Shown here: positions 43,237 to 51,472 of the stretch, piece after piece
Position numbering within the stretch: position 1 is the first letter of the stretch
Layout: each line of letters opens with the position of its first letter
Origin: Lysobacterales bacterium PRO7
GTDB lineage: Bacteria; Pseudomonadota; Gammaproteobacteria; Xanthomonadales; Rhodanobacteraceae
Reading direction: 5' to 3'
DNA length: 64,000 bases
Assembly: GCA_021404785.1 (NCBI GenBank)
Contig: QWHH01000016.1
Coordinates: 30,077 to 94,076 of the forward strand
Made by a program: the position numbers and the translations under genes
Notes under the pieces: generated by a model
What the model saw: only the letters and a program-made list of their open reading frames with translations
Databases searched by the model: none
What the model was told of the DNA's origin: nothing

Positions 43237-45774
43237 TTATTGATAGCCAAGGATAGCACGGCGCAGGAAATTGTCGGTGCGCGTGCCGGTGCTGCCCAGG
43301 CCCTTGAACTCGAGTTCGAAGTAGATGCCGTTGCTTGGCTTGAGCTGGCCGATCACGTTGATGTAGCGGCGCACCAGTACGCGCATGGCCACGCAGCAAC
43401 TGTCGTATTGCGCGCCGGCGAAGGCCTCGAGCAGCTGGCTGTGCATCAGCGAGTAATAGTAGCGGCCGACCAGCGACCAGTTCGCGTTGAGCGGATACAG
43501 CGCCGAAGTATCGACCTGTTCGAGCAGGCCGCGGCGGAAACGATACGAGAAATTCAGCGTGCCTTCGGCGCCGAAACGATGCTGCACGCTGATCGCGGAA
43601 AGGTCGGTATGGTGCAGGTTTTCCACCAGCATCTGCGTTTGCGGATCCAGGACGCGCGAATTCGGGTTGTACTGCTGGTCCCATTTCAGTTGCCAGCGGT
43701 CGTTCAGGCGCAGGTCGAGTTCGGCGACGTAATCCGAGCCGGAATAATCGACTTCCGGCACGCCCGGCAACTGCACGCGCTGCGGCGAAAAATAATGGAT
43801 CTGGCCGAGGCTGGCGCTGAGCAGTTCATCGCCCGACGCGGCATCGATCAGGCGCGAGGTCAGCGCGAGCGTGAGGTTGTTCGCATTGCTCTGGCGGTCG
43901 GCGCCGACGAACGTATTGCTGCGGAACAGGCTCGGGAAATCGAAACTGGGCAACTGCGTGTCGAAGATCGGCAGGTCGGCCTGGTTGCGATACGGCACGC
44001 GCAGGTAGTACAGGCGCGGCTCCAGGGTTTGCGTCAGTGCCGTGCCGAACAAGGTCAGCGGGCGGTCGAAGATCAGGCCCGCATCGAGGTCGAAGACCGG
44101 CGTGCTGCGCGACGGCGTCGTGTTGCTGAATTGCGGCAGGCCCGGGTTGGAGGCGTTGTATCCGGCGAGATTGCGCAGATCGTAGGAGGTATAGCGCACG
44201 CCCAGTTCCGGGCGGATGAAATAACCAGCGGCTTCGACCGGATAGGCCAGGTACGGATACACATCCACGCGCCGGCCTTCGAGCGAATCCACGCTGAGCA
44301 CGCTGCCGGGCGCGGCGCCGGTCAGCTCGAACGGGCCGCGGCGGAAATCCACGTACTCGGCATTCACCCCCCAGGCCAGGCCACCCAGCAGGGCGCGTTC
44401 GCCCGTGAACGTCGCGCGCGGCAGGCGCATGTAGGGTTGCACCGCATTGGACAGCGTGACCTGCGTGATCTGCGAGGCATCCGCGCCGAAGCTCGCGTTC
44501 CACCACGTACCGCGGCCGTTGAGGTAGGCGCTGGAACCGAGCAGGGCCGTCGCGCTGGTGGTGAGCGAGTCGCCGAAATCCTGGAAATACTGCTTGTCGG
44601 AAACGCGTTCGATGTTCACCGCCGCGCCCCAGTTGTCCGAGAACATGCTGGCGTCCTGGACATGGAAGGCGTAACGCCGGTCGGGAACGTCCACCGGCGA
44701 GGCCGGTCCCTGGAACACGGGCGGCGTTGCCGCGTATTGCGCGCGCTCGTCCGCCGCTTCGTTGTCATGCGGCACGAAATTGAAATCGATCTGCGCCTTG
44801 TCGGCGGCATCCAGATAGCGGAACTGGCCGGCGAGCATGGCGCCGCGATCGCTCGACACGCGCGGCTCCAGCGTGGCGTCGTAGTTCGGCGCGAGGTTCA
44901 GGTAATACGGCGCGCCCAACACAAGGCCACGGTGGCTGGACCAGCCGATGTGCGGAGCGAGGAATCCGGATTGGCGTTCGTTGCTGAGCGGAAAACTCAG
45001 GTACGGAAACCAGAAGAAAGGAACGTCGCCGTAGTACAGGCTCACGCCGTGCGCGTAGCCCGCGTTCGCGGACTTGTCCATGTCCAGTTCGTCTGCGTGC
45101 AGATGCCAGCGCACGTCGTCCGGATCACAGGTGGTGAAGGTACCATCGACCAGTTTGCCGTGGTCGGCATCGCTCATGTCGGCGCTGGCGGCCACGCCAT
45201 TGCCGCGCTGCTCGAGCAGCTGGTAGCGGATGTTTTCAAGGTGCGTGGTGCGCGGCGTGTCGCTGCCGCGTGCCGAGTCCGCCGACATCAACAGGCTGCG
45301 ATCCTGCATGATCACATGCCCGCCGGCGGCGTAGGCCGTGGTGTCGGTGTCGTAGGTCAGGAAATCCGAGCGCAGCATCTGATCCAGCCGTTGCATCTGC
45401 ACGTCGCCTTCAAGGCGATAGTGTGAGGAGTCAGTGGATTCGACCTTGCGTGCGCTGACATCGGCGGGAATCGTGCTGCGGTCGCCTTGCGTGGGCAGCC
45501 CAGGCGTGTAGAAATCCAGCAGCGCATTGCGTTTGCACAAGGCGAACTGGTTCGTGCGCGCGGGCTTGGGGCAGACCAGCACGCCGACGGGACAGGCTGG
45601 TGACGCTTGCTGGGCTGCCGCCTGTTGGGCCACGGCCAGCGCCAGCGCGACGGCCAGCCAATTCAAACGCAGGACTTTTGATCGAATGGCGCCAGACACG
45701 GATGATCCGATTGTGATGCGCAAGGTGGCAAAGCTTGCCTGATTCGCCGGTTTCCGGCAACGCGCGAGGTTCAT
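43237..45774 (-). CDS. lptD: LPS-assembly outer-membrane protein LptD
   Basis: Essential outer-membrane translocon that, with LptE, inserts lipopolysaccharide in the outer leaflet. An N-terminal OstA/beta-jellyroll (about 90-290: YRLEGDVQMQRLDQMLRSD and DITTAYAAGG-like blocks) precedes a 26-strand barrel (SFPLSNERQSGFLAPHIGWSSHRGL, RGAMLAGQFRYL) to the terminal GYQ. Cys pairs near the N-terminus and CC in the barrel (SCCVAMRV) fit the known disulfide arrangement. Start is uncertain: ATG 45774 overlaps the upstream stop by 4 bp but gives a long leader; GTG 45699 puts a normal signal peptide at the N-terminus. Confidence 0.92.
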   Translation of the reverse strand: MNLARCRKPANQASFATLRITIGSSVSGAIRSKVLRLNWLAVALALAVAQQAAAQQASPACPVGVLVCPKPARTNQFALCKRNALLDFYTPGLPTQGDRSTIPADVSARKVESTDSSHYRLEGDVQMQRLDQMLRSDFLTYDTDTTAYAAGGHVIMQDRSLLMSADSARGSDTPRTTHLENIRYQLLEQRGNGVAASADMSDADHGKLVDGTFTTCDPDDVRWHLHADELDMDKSANAGYAHGVSLYYGDVPFFWFPYLSFPLSNERQSGFLAPHIGWSSHRGLVLGAPYYLNLAPNYDATLEPRVSSDRGAMLAGQFRYLDAADKAQIDFNFVPHDNEAADERAQYAATPPVFQGPASPVDVPDRRYAFHVQDASMFSDNWGAAVNIERVSDKQYFQDFGDSLTTSATALLGSSAYLNGRGTWWNASFGADASQITQVTLSNAVQPYMRLPRATFTGERALLGGLAWGVNAEYVDFRRGPFELTGAAPGSVLSVDSLEGRRVDVYPYLAYPVEAAGYFIRPELGVRYTSYDLRNLAGYNASNPGLPQFSNTTPSRSTPVFDLDAGLIFDRPLTLFGTALTQTLEPRLYYLRVPYRNQADLPIFDTQLPSFDFPSLFRSNTFVGADRQSNANNLTLALTSRLIDAASGDELLSASLGQIHYFSPQRVQLPGVPEVDYSGSDYVAELDLRLNDRWQLKWDQQYNPNSRVLDPQTQMLVENLHHTDLSAISVQHRFGAEGTLNFSYRFRRGLLEQVDTSALYPLNANWSLVGRYYYSLMHSQLLEAFAGAQYDSCCVAMRVLVRRYINVIGQLKPSNGIYFELEFKGLGSTGTRTDNFLRRAILGYQ

Positions 45775-46685
45775 TCCAGCAGCGCGGCCACGCACGCGGC
45801 GGTAGATTCGCGAAGCGCCGTAAGGCTATAGCCGCCTTCGAGGCTGGAAACGACGCGGCCTTGTGCTTGCGCCTTCGACACGGCAACAAGTTCGCGCGTC
45901 ACCCAGGCAAAATCTTCGGCGTCGAAATTCAGGCTGGCCAGCGGATCGAGCCGGTGTGCGTCGAAGCCAGCCGAGATCATCACCAGTTGCGGCCTGAATT
46001 CGACGAGGCGCGGTAGCACGATTCCTGACATGACGGCGCGGAATTGCGCCGAGCCCGCACCCGGCGGCAGCGGCGCGTTGACGATATTGCCGGCGCCGGT
46101 TTCGTCGCGCGCGCCGGTGCCGGGATACAGCGGTGACTGATGCGTGGATGCGTACAGCACGCGTGAATCGTTCCAGAATATGTCCTGCGTGCCATTGCCG
46201 TGGTGCACGTCGAAATCGACAATGGCGACGCGCTCGATTCCGCGCGCCAGCGCCTGCGCCGCGCCGACGGCAATGTTGTTGAACAGGCAAAACCCCATGG
46301 CGGTATCGCGCGTCGCGTGATGGCCGGGTGGACGCACGGCGCAGAATGCGCGCGTGTCGTCGCCGTCGATCAGCGCATCCACTGCCGCGCACACCGCTCC
46401 GGCTGCGCGCAGAGCAGCTTCCAGCGAATCGGGCGACATCGACGTATCCGCATCGAGTTGCGCGTAGCCAATTTGCGGCGCGCTTGCGAAAACCTGTTCG
46501 ATCAGTGCCGTGTCGTGCACGCGCTCGAGTTGTGCGCGCGTGGCTCGTGTTGCCTCGACACGTTCGATAGCGGCGAAGCGCGGCTCATCCAGCGTTTCGA
46601 GCACGGCGCGCAGACGCGCCGGCGATTCGGGATGGCCGGTGCCCGGATCATGCGCGAGGCAAGCGGGGTGGGTGTAGAGCAGCAC
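45771..46685 (-). CDS. Histone-deacetylase-family (acetoin utilisation/acetylpolyamine amidohydrolase-like) protein
   Basis: Zn-dependent deacetylase of 304 residues. The fold's key motifs are present: THPACLAHDPGTGHPESPARL at the start, RPPGHHAT, DFDVHHGNGTQDIF with Zn ligands Asp and His, and SAGFDAHRLDPLA. Bacterial members deacetylate polyamines, lysines or small acetyl compounds; the substrate here is not evident. The start is GTG 46685, directly after the cobalamin adenosyltransferase stop; no ATG fits the conserved N-terminus. Confidence 0.9.
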   Translation of the reverse strand: MLLYTHPACLAHDPGTGHPESPARLRAVLETLDEPRFAAIERVEATRATRAQLERVHDTALIEQVFASAPQIGYAQLDADTSMSPDSLEAALRAAGAVCAAVDALIDGDDTRAFCAVRPPGHHATRDTAMGFCLFNNIAVGAAQALARGIERVAIVDFDVHHGNGTQDIFWNDSRVLYASTHQSPLYPGTGARDETGAGNIVNAPLPPGAGSAQFRAVMSGIVLPRLVEFRPQLVMISAGFDAHRLDPLASLNFDAEDFAWVTRELVAVSKAQAQGRVVSSLEGGYSLTALRESTAACVAALLE

Positions 46686-47249
46686 TCAGGCTTTCGGTTT
46701 CTTGCGGCGTTCGTGTTGCCACAACACTTCGCCATGTCCGCTGGCGCGGGCAAGCACGCGCGAAAGCACGAACAGCAGGTCGGAAAGGCGATTCAGATAT
46801 CGGATTGCCTCGGGCCGCACGGACTCCGTGCGCGCGAGCGTAACCGTCTCGCGTTCGGCGCGCCGGCACACCGTGCGCGCGAGGTGACAACACGCCGCCG
46901 CCATGCCGCCACCGGGCAGGATGAACTCTTTGAGCATCGGCAGGTCGGCATTGAAGGCGTCGAGCGTGCTTTCCAGCCGCGCGACATCGGCATCGTGAAT
47001 CATCGCCATGCCGGGAATGCACAACTCGCCGCCGAGATCGAACAGGTCGTGCTGGATCTGGGTCAGGGTCTCGCGCACCGCAGCAGGCACGTCCTGCGCC
47101 AACACCATGCCGATGGCGCTATTGAGCTCGTCGACGGTGCCGTAGGCGCTGACGCGCGGCGAATCTTTCGGAGTGCGCGAACCGTCGCCGAGACCGGTGC
47201 TGCCGTCGTCGCCGGTGCGCGTATAGATTTTGGAAAGGCGGTTGCCCAC
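46686..47249 (-). CDS. Cob(I)alamin adenosyltransferase, PduO type
   Basis: Cytoplasmic ATP:corrinoid adenosyltransferase of 187 residues that makes coenzyme B12. The N-terminal KIYTRTGDDGSTGLGDGSR and the VCRRAERE helix with RYLNRLSDLLFVLSR carry the ATP and corrinoid sites of the PduO family. The frame is open far upstream, but the conserved part begins right after GTG 47249, nine bases beyond the DUF6580 stop, so that start was chosen. It lies in a run with a membrane protein and a CobC-like phosphatase. Confidence 0.92.
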   Translation of the reverse strand: MGNRLSKIYTRTGDDGSTGLGDGSRTPKDSPRVSAYGTVDELNSAIGMVLAQDVPAAVRETLTQIQHDLFDLGGELCIPGMAMIHDADVARLESTLDAFNADLPMLKEFILPGGGMAAACCHLARTVCRRAERETVTLARTESVRPEAIRYLNRLSDLLFVLSRVLARASGHGEVLWQHERRKKPKA

Positions 47250-47257
47250 CGCGAGAA

Positions 47258-47851
47258 TCAGGCTGTTGCGGTGCTCAGCGCAGTCCAACGCCGGCGCATC
47301 AACTCGAAACCGCCGAACAGGATCGCGCTCCACAGCAAGGCGCCAACCAGCGTCCCGCGAAAGAACGGAATGCCGGCGACATAACAGTCGGCGAGGCTTT
47401 GCGTGCAAGCGGCACCGGCGCCGGTCTGCGCCGAAAGCCAAGTGGCAAAATTGGTGACGAGGAAGAACATCACGGCGCTGGCGAACGCGTAGCTGGTCAC
47501 GCGAAACACACTAATTTTGCGCGACAGGCGCATGCCGCCGAGCACGGTCAGCGCGATGCAGCCGTACACCGCCGGCAGCGTGCCGAGCCAGTCCCCGACC
47601 CATTCGCGCGGCAGGCTCGTGGCGATGATGAGGTCCGCGCACAGCATCGCGATCAGCGGCACGGTGAAGGCGAGGCGGCGATTCACGAAGTAGGCGCCGC
47701 CGAACAGGGCGATCGCCTCGACCGGCGTGAAGTTGTACGGCAGCAGGCCAGGCACGTAGTTGATGACGAGGCGCACGGCGACGGCGAAGACGATCATCGC
47801 GGCCAGAATCCAGTTGCGCGGCGAAACCTGATTTTGTGGAAATTGCTGCAT
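47258..47851 (-). CDS. DUF6580-type integral membrane protein
   Basis: Membrane protein of 197 residues with about five or six helices (about 13-35, 45-75, 80-105, 118-140, 165-185). The pattern NYVPGLLPYNFTPVEAIALFGGAYF matches what I recall of DUF6580, a family resembling substrate-binding S components of ECF vitamin transporters. Encoded 8 bp upstream of the cobalamin adenosyltransferase, it could carry a corrinoid or related compound. Family name and transport role are inference. Confidence 0.72.
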   Translation of the reverse strand: MQQFPQNQVSPRNWILAAMIVFAVAVRLVINYVPGLLPYNFTPVEAIALFGGAYFVNRRLAFTVPLIAMLCADLIIATSLPREWVGDWLGTLPAVYGCIALTVLGGMRLSRKISVFRVTSYAFASAVMFFLVTNFATWLSAQTGAGAACTQSLADCYVAGIPFFRGTLVGALLWSAILFGGFELMRRRWTALSTATA

Positions 47852-47874
47852 TGTGGAACTCCTGATTTCGTGCG

Positions 47875-48480
47875 CTACTCGGATTCGAAGCGGGTGGAAT
47901 TGACATAGGATACTTCAAACTGCCCGGCCCGGGTACGGATGCACGCGGCATGGGCGTGGTCAATGCGCAATGCGTACGCGCGCTGGGCCGGCAATCCGAG
48001 CGCGTGGCAAAGCAGGGCTCGGATCGAACCGGCATGCGCCACCGCCAACACGGTATCCTCGTCGCGCGTGGATGACAGTACCGAGGCCAGCCAGGCGCCG
48101 GTGCGACGGATGACATCGGCGAAACTCTCGCCGCCCGGCGCTTCCTGGATGACCCAGTTCGCGGACCAGTGCTCGTAGCGCGCGGAGTCGCTGCGCATCA
48201 CTTCGTCCCAGCGCTTGCCGTCCCAGTCGCCGAGATTCACCTCGCGCAGGCGCGCGTCGAACAGTGGTTCGATGGCGAAGCGCGCGGCAAAAATCTGCGC
48301 GGCCTGTTGGGCGCGTTTCAAATCGCTGGAGAACAGGAAGCGCGGCGCGCTTTGCGTCCACGTGGCGGCGAGCTGCTGCACTGCGCCGAAGCCGGATGCA
48401 GACAACGGCGCGTCGGTCTGGCCCAGGCACAGGCCGGGCGCGGCATCGACATCGCCATGGCGGACGAGGATGAGGTTCAT
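47875..48480 (-). CDS. Histidine phosphatase superfamily protein (CobC/phosphoglycerate mutase-like)
   Basis: Phosphatase of 201 residues. The phosphohistidine motif LVRHGDVD opens the protein, with SSDLKRAQQAA, the acid-base REVNLGDWDG and AHAGSIRALL downstream, as in CobC-type alpha-ribazole-phosphate phosphatases. The neighbourhood (B12 adenosyltransferase, DUF6580) supports a role in cobalamin nucleotide-loop assembly, but general sugar-phosphate phosphatases look similar and no cobS/cobU lies in the window. Confidence 0.82.
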   Translation of the reverse strand: MNLILVRHGDVDAAPGLCLGQTDAPLSASGFGAVQQLAATWTQSAPRFLFSSDLKRAQQAAQIFAARFAIEPLFDARLREVNLGDWDGKRWDEVMRSDSARYEHWSANWVIQEAPGGESFADVIRRTGAWLASVLSSTRDEDTVLAVAHAGSIRALLCHALGLPAQRAYALRIDHAHAACIRTRAGQFEVSYVNSTRFESE

Positions 48481-48493
48481 GCTCCCAGTCGAA

Positions 48494-48883
48494 CTACTTC
48501 ATCGCACGCTGGACCACGACCGTATCGGTGTGTTGCCGGAACGATTTCACACCGTCGTTACCGAACTTCCACACATGTGCGAAAGGCGCGCGAAAATGCT
48601 TGCCAGTAACCTTGTACGTGCCACTGTATTCGCCCAGCGCCACGACTGTGTCGCCGTTGGCAACCAGTTCGTGCGGCACGGCCTTGTAGCCATCCCATTC
48701 GGTGCCGAGTTTCATGAACACGCCGCTGAGCACGGTGTCGCGTCCGATATAGGTGCCGCCGTAGGGAAATCCTTCGGCTTCTGTCCATTGTATGTCCGGC
48801 GCCAACGCGCCGAGCACGGATGGCACATCGCCGCGCGCGAACGCCGCATACAGGTTGGAAATCGTCTTTGCGTGGTCGGACAT
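48494..48883 (-). CDS. SnoaL-like (NTF2-fold) protein
   Basis: Cytoplasmic protein of 129 residues with the SnoaL/NTF2 pattern: an N-terminal helix ISNLYAAFARGDVPSVL followed by DIQWTEAEGFPYGGTYIGRDTVL and a strand GKHFRAPFAHVWKFGNDGVKSFRQHTDT. Such folds serve as small isomerases, hydrolases or binding proteins; function unknown. GGGGAA precedes ATG 48883, preferred over an upstream in-frame start. Divergent from the ubiH-like gene across 82 bp. Confidence 0.8.
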   Translation of the reverse strand: MSDHAKTISNLYAAFARGDVPSVLGALAPDIQWTEAEGFPYGGTYIGRDTVLSGVFMKLGTEWDGYKAVPHELVANGDTVVALGEYSGTYKVTGKHFRAPFAHVWKFGNDGVKSFRQHTDTVVVQRAMK

Positions 48884-48965
48884 TTCGCTTCCCCGGAACG
48901 AGTGATTGTGCAGGCCGCAGCGTACCACGCTGTTCGCATCTGGCGCTGGGCGCTATCATCGCTGC

Positions 48966-50171
48966 ATGGATGACGTGGACGTCCTCATCGTTGGCGGCGG
49001 ACTGGTCGGAGCGAGTCTTGCAATCGCGCTCGATGGCTCCAGCCTGCGCGTGGCGCTGGCCGAGGCGGCGCCGCCGAAGCCCGACATGCAGCCGAGCTAC
49101 GACGAACGCAATCTCGCGCTGGCGCGCGCCAGCGTCAACGCGCTGGAATCGCTCGGCGTCTGGGCGCATTGCGGCGCGCGCGCGACGCCAATCCGCAAGA
49201 TCCACGTCAGCCGCCAAGGCGAATTCGGTGTGGTGCGGCTCGACGCCGCGAAACACGGTCTGGAATCCTTCGGTGCGACATTGCCCGCGCGCGAACTCGG
49301 TAATGGGCTGCTTGCGCGACTGGATAAATGCAAGTCATTACTGCGATTTGCGCCGGCGAAGCTCGCAGCATTTCGCGACGATGGCGATGCGGTCGTGGCG
49401 ACATTGGCGACTGCTGAAGGTGAGCGCACGTTGCGCACGCGCTTGTTGGCCGGCGCGGATGGAACGAATTCCTGCGTGCGTTCCGCGCTCGGCATCGACT
49501 GCGAATCGCACGACTACGCGCAAACCGCATTCGTCGCCACGCTAACGCCAGAGCGCGCAATCGACAGCGCCTACGAGCGCTTCACCACAACAGGTCCGGT
49601 CGCGCTGTTGCCGCTGGCGCAAGGCCGCGCCGGCGTGGTGTTGACCGTGCCGACCGCAGACGCCGCGCGCGTCGCAGCACTGGATGATTCCGGATTCATC
49701 GACCTGCTGCACGATCGCTTTGGCTGGCGGCTCGGCAAGTTGAGCAAGCCCGGCAAGCGCGTTTCGTATCCGTTGCGGCGGCTTTACGCGCAGCGCATCG
49801 TGGCACCGCGCACGGTGCTGGTCGGCAACGCCGCGCAGACCCTGCATCCGATCGGCGCGCAGGGTTTCAATCTCGGCCTGCGCGATGCGCTGACGCTGGC
49901 CGAATTGCTGATCGACAAACCCGGCGATGCCGGCGAATCGGCGCTGCTCGCCGAATACGCGCAGCGCCGTCGCGAGGATCGCGAAGGCACCTCACAACAA
50001 AGCGACGCGCTGGCGCGCTGGACAGCGAACGAGTCGCCGCCGCTGAAATTGCTGCGCACATTCGGTCTGCTTGCGCTGGATCGCATTGCGCCGCTGCAAG
50101 CTGCGATGGTTCGGCGTGGCATGGGATTTCGCGGGCGCGTGCCAACACTTGCGTTGAATCAAAGGCCATGA
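48966..50171 (+). CDS. ubiH: UbiH-family FAD-dependent ubiquinone hydroxylase
   Basis: Flavin monooxygenase of 401 residues in aerobic ubiquinone synthesis. FAD motifs: VLIVGGGLVGASLAIAL at the N-terminus, LLAGADGTNS in the middle, and VLVGNAAQTLHPIGAQGFNLGLRD near 285-310. The last motif's GNAAQTLHPIGAQGFNLG form is typical of UbiH/2-octaprenyl-6-methoxyphenol hydroxylase. Overlaps the next monooxygenase gene by 4 bp. Confidence 0.88.
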   Translation: MDDVDVLIVGGGLVGASLAIALDGSSLRVALAEAAPPKPDMQPSYDERNLALARASVNALESLGVWAHCGARATPIRKIHVSRQGEFGVVRLDAAKHGLESFGATLPARELGNGLLARLDKCKSLLRFAPAKLAAFRDDGDAVVATLATAEGERTLRTRLLAGADGTNSCVRSALGIDCESHDYAQTAFVATLTPERAIDSAYERFTTTGPVALLPLAQGRAGVVLTVPTADAARVAALDDSGFIDLLHDRFGWRLGKLSKPGKRVSYPLRRLYAQRIVAPRTVLVGNAAQTLHPIGAQGFNLGLRDALTLAELLIDKPGDAGESALLAEYAQRRREDREGTSQQSDALARWTANESPPLKLLRTFGLLALDRIAPLQAAMVRRGMGFRGRVPTLALNQRP

Positions 50172-51352
50172 GCGCGCGTAATCTTCATGACCTTGCCATC
50201 GTCGGCGCCGGCATGGTCGGCGCGGCCCTTGCGCTCGCACTCGCGCGCGAGGGATTCGATGTCGCGGTAATCGAGCCGCGCGCGCCGAAACCGTGGAGCG
50301 CGCAGGACGAAGTCGATCTGCGCGTCGTCGCACTGGCGCCGTCGTCCGTCGATCTGTTTACGCGTCTAGATGTCTGGAAGGAAATTGTTACCGCGCGCGC
50401 CAGCGCATACCGCCGCATGCGCGTGTGGGATGCGCTCGCGCCGGGTGCGCTTGAATTCGACGCCACTGACGAAGGCCGGGCATCACTTGGCTACATCGTC
50501 GAGAATCGCCTGATCCAATCGATGCTGTGGGACGCCTTGCAACGCGAATCGCGCATCACGCTGCATTGTCCGGCTATAGTCGCCGCGACGGATGTGGCGG
50601 CGGACCGGCGCACGTTGACACTCGATGACGGATCAATCATCGCCGCGAAACTCGTCGTCGCCGCTGACGGCGCCGAATCCGTGTTGCGCGAGATGGTCGG
50701 GATCGGTACGCAAGGTCGCGATTACAGCCAGCGCGCCATCGTCGCGCACGCGACGACCGAACGCGCGCACGAATCCACCGCTTGGCAACGATTTCTGCCA
50801 GGCGGCACGATCGCGTTCCTGCCGCTCGCGGATGGGCGCAGTTCCATCGTCTGGTCGGTGCCGGACGCGGAAAGCCAGCGCTTGCTCGCGCTCGACGATG
50901 CCGCGTTCTGCGCCGAACTGGGCGCCGCCTCCGATTTTCGTCTTGGCCGCATCACCGCAACGACGCCGCGTGCATCGTTTCCGCTGCGCATGAAACTGGC
51001 CGAGCGCTATCTCGCGCCGCGTCTTGCGCTGATCGGCGATGCCGCGCACGCGGTGCATCCGCTGGCAGGGCAGGGCGTGAATCTCGGATTACGCGACGTG
51101 GATGAACTTTGCGCGGCACTGATTGAAGCGCGCGACACCAAGCGTGACTTCGCCGCCGCATCCGTGTTACGCCGCTACGAACGCCGCCGGCGCAGCGACA
51201 ATGTTTTGTCTGCGCATGCCTTCGATGCGATACAACGTGTGTTTGGCAGCGAGGCGATGCCATTGGCCGCGCTGCGCGGCATTGGACTGGCCGCAGTCGA
51301 CAAGATCGCGCCGCTCAAGCGCGGGTTTGCGCGGCACGCCGCAGGTCGCTAG
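50168..51352 (+). CDS. Second UbiH/UbiF/UbiI-type ubiquinone monooxygenase
   Basis: Flavin monooxygenase of 394 residues paralogous to its neighbour. Motifs LAIVGAGMVGAALALALAREG, LVVAADGAESVLRE and LIGDAAHAVHPLAGQGVNLGLRD are present. It likely hydroxylates another ring position (UbiI or UbiF role); the position cannot be told from sequence. It starts within the ubiH stop (ATGA). A REP doublet follows at once after its stop. Confidence 0.85.
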   Translation: MSARNLHDLAIVGAGMVGAALALALAREGFDVAVIEPRAPKPWSAQDEVDLRVVALAPSSVDLFTRLDVWKEIVTARASAYRRMRVWDALAPGALEFDATDEGRASLGYIVENRLIQSMLWDALQRESRITLHCPAIVAATDVAADRRTLTLDDGSIIAAKLVVAADGAESVLREMVGIGTQGRDYSQRAIVAHATTERAHESTAWQRFLPGGTIAFLPLADGRSSIVWSVPDAESQRLLALDDAAFCAELGAASDFRLGRITATTPRASFPLRMKLAERYLAPRLALIGDAAHAVHPLAGQGVNLGLRDVDELCAALIEARDTKRDFAAASVLRRYERRRRSDNVLSAHAFDAIQRVFGSEAMPLAALRGIGLAAVDKIAPLKRGFARHAAGR

Positions 51353-51356
51353 TTTT

Positions 51357-51465
51357 TGTCATTCCGGCCGGGACTGCCGGAATCCAGAGCACAGGGACGT
51401 GAAATCGCTGGAAGAACGCCCTCCATGGCAACTAGATTCCGGCGTTCCATGCCGGAATGACGAGC
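51357..51465. repeat. REP doublet (REPIN-like), second copy
   Basis: Left hairpin ATTCCGGC (51361-51368) with GCCGGAAT (51376-51383); right hairpin ATTCCGGC (51436-51443) with GCCGGAAT (51451-51458). Outer ends GTCATTCCGGC and GCCGGAATGAC are inverted. Same family as the element inside murD2. It lies between converging genes, the usual location. Confidence 0.85.
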
Positions 51466-51472
51466 AAGAGCT

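Noticed and set aside
41782-45426. Very long open frame on the plus strand opposite surA and lptD
   Set aside because: It is antisense to two genes with complete family motifs; high GC leaves long stop-free shadows and the translation is biased to Arg, Ala, Gln and His without domains.
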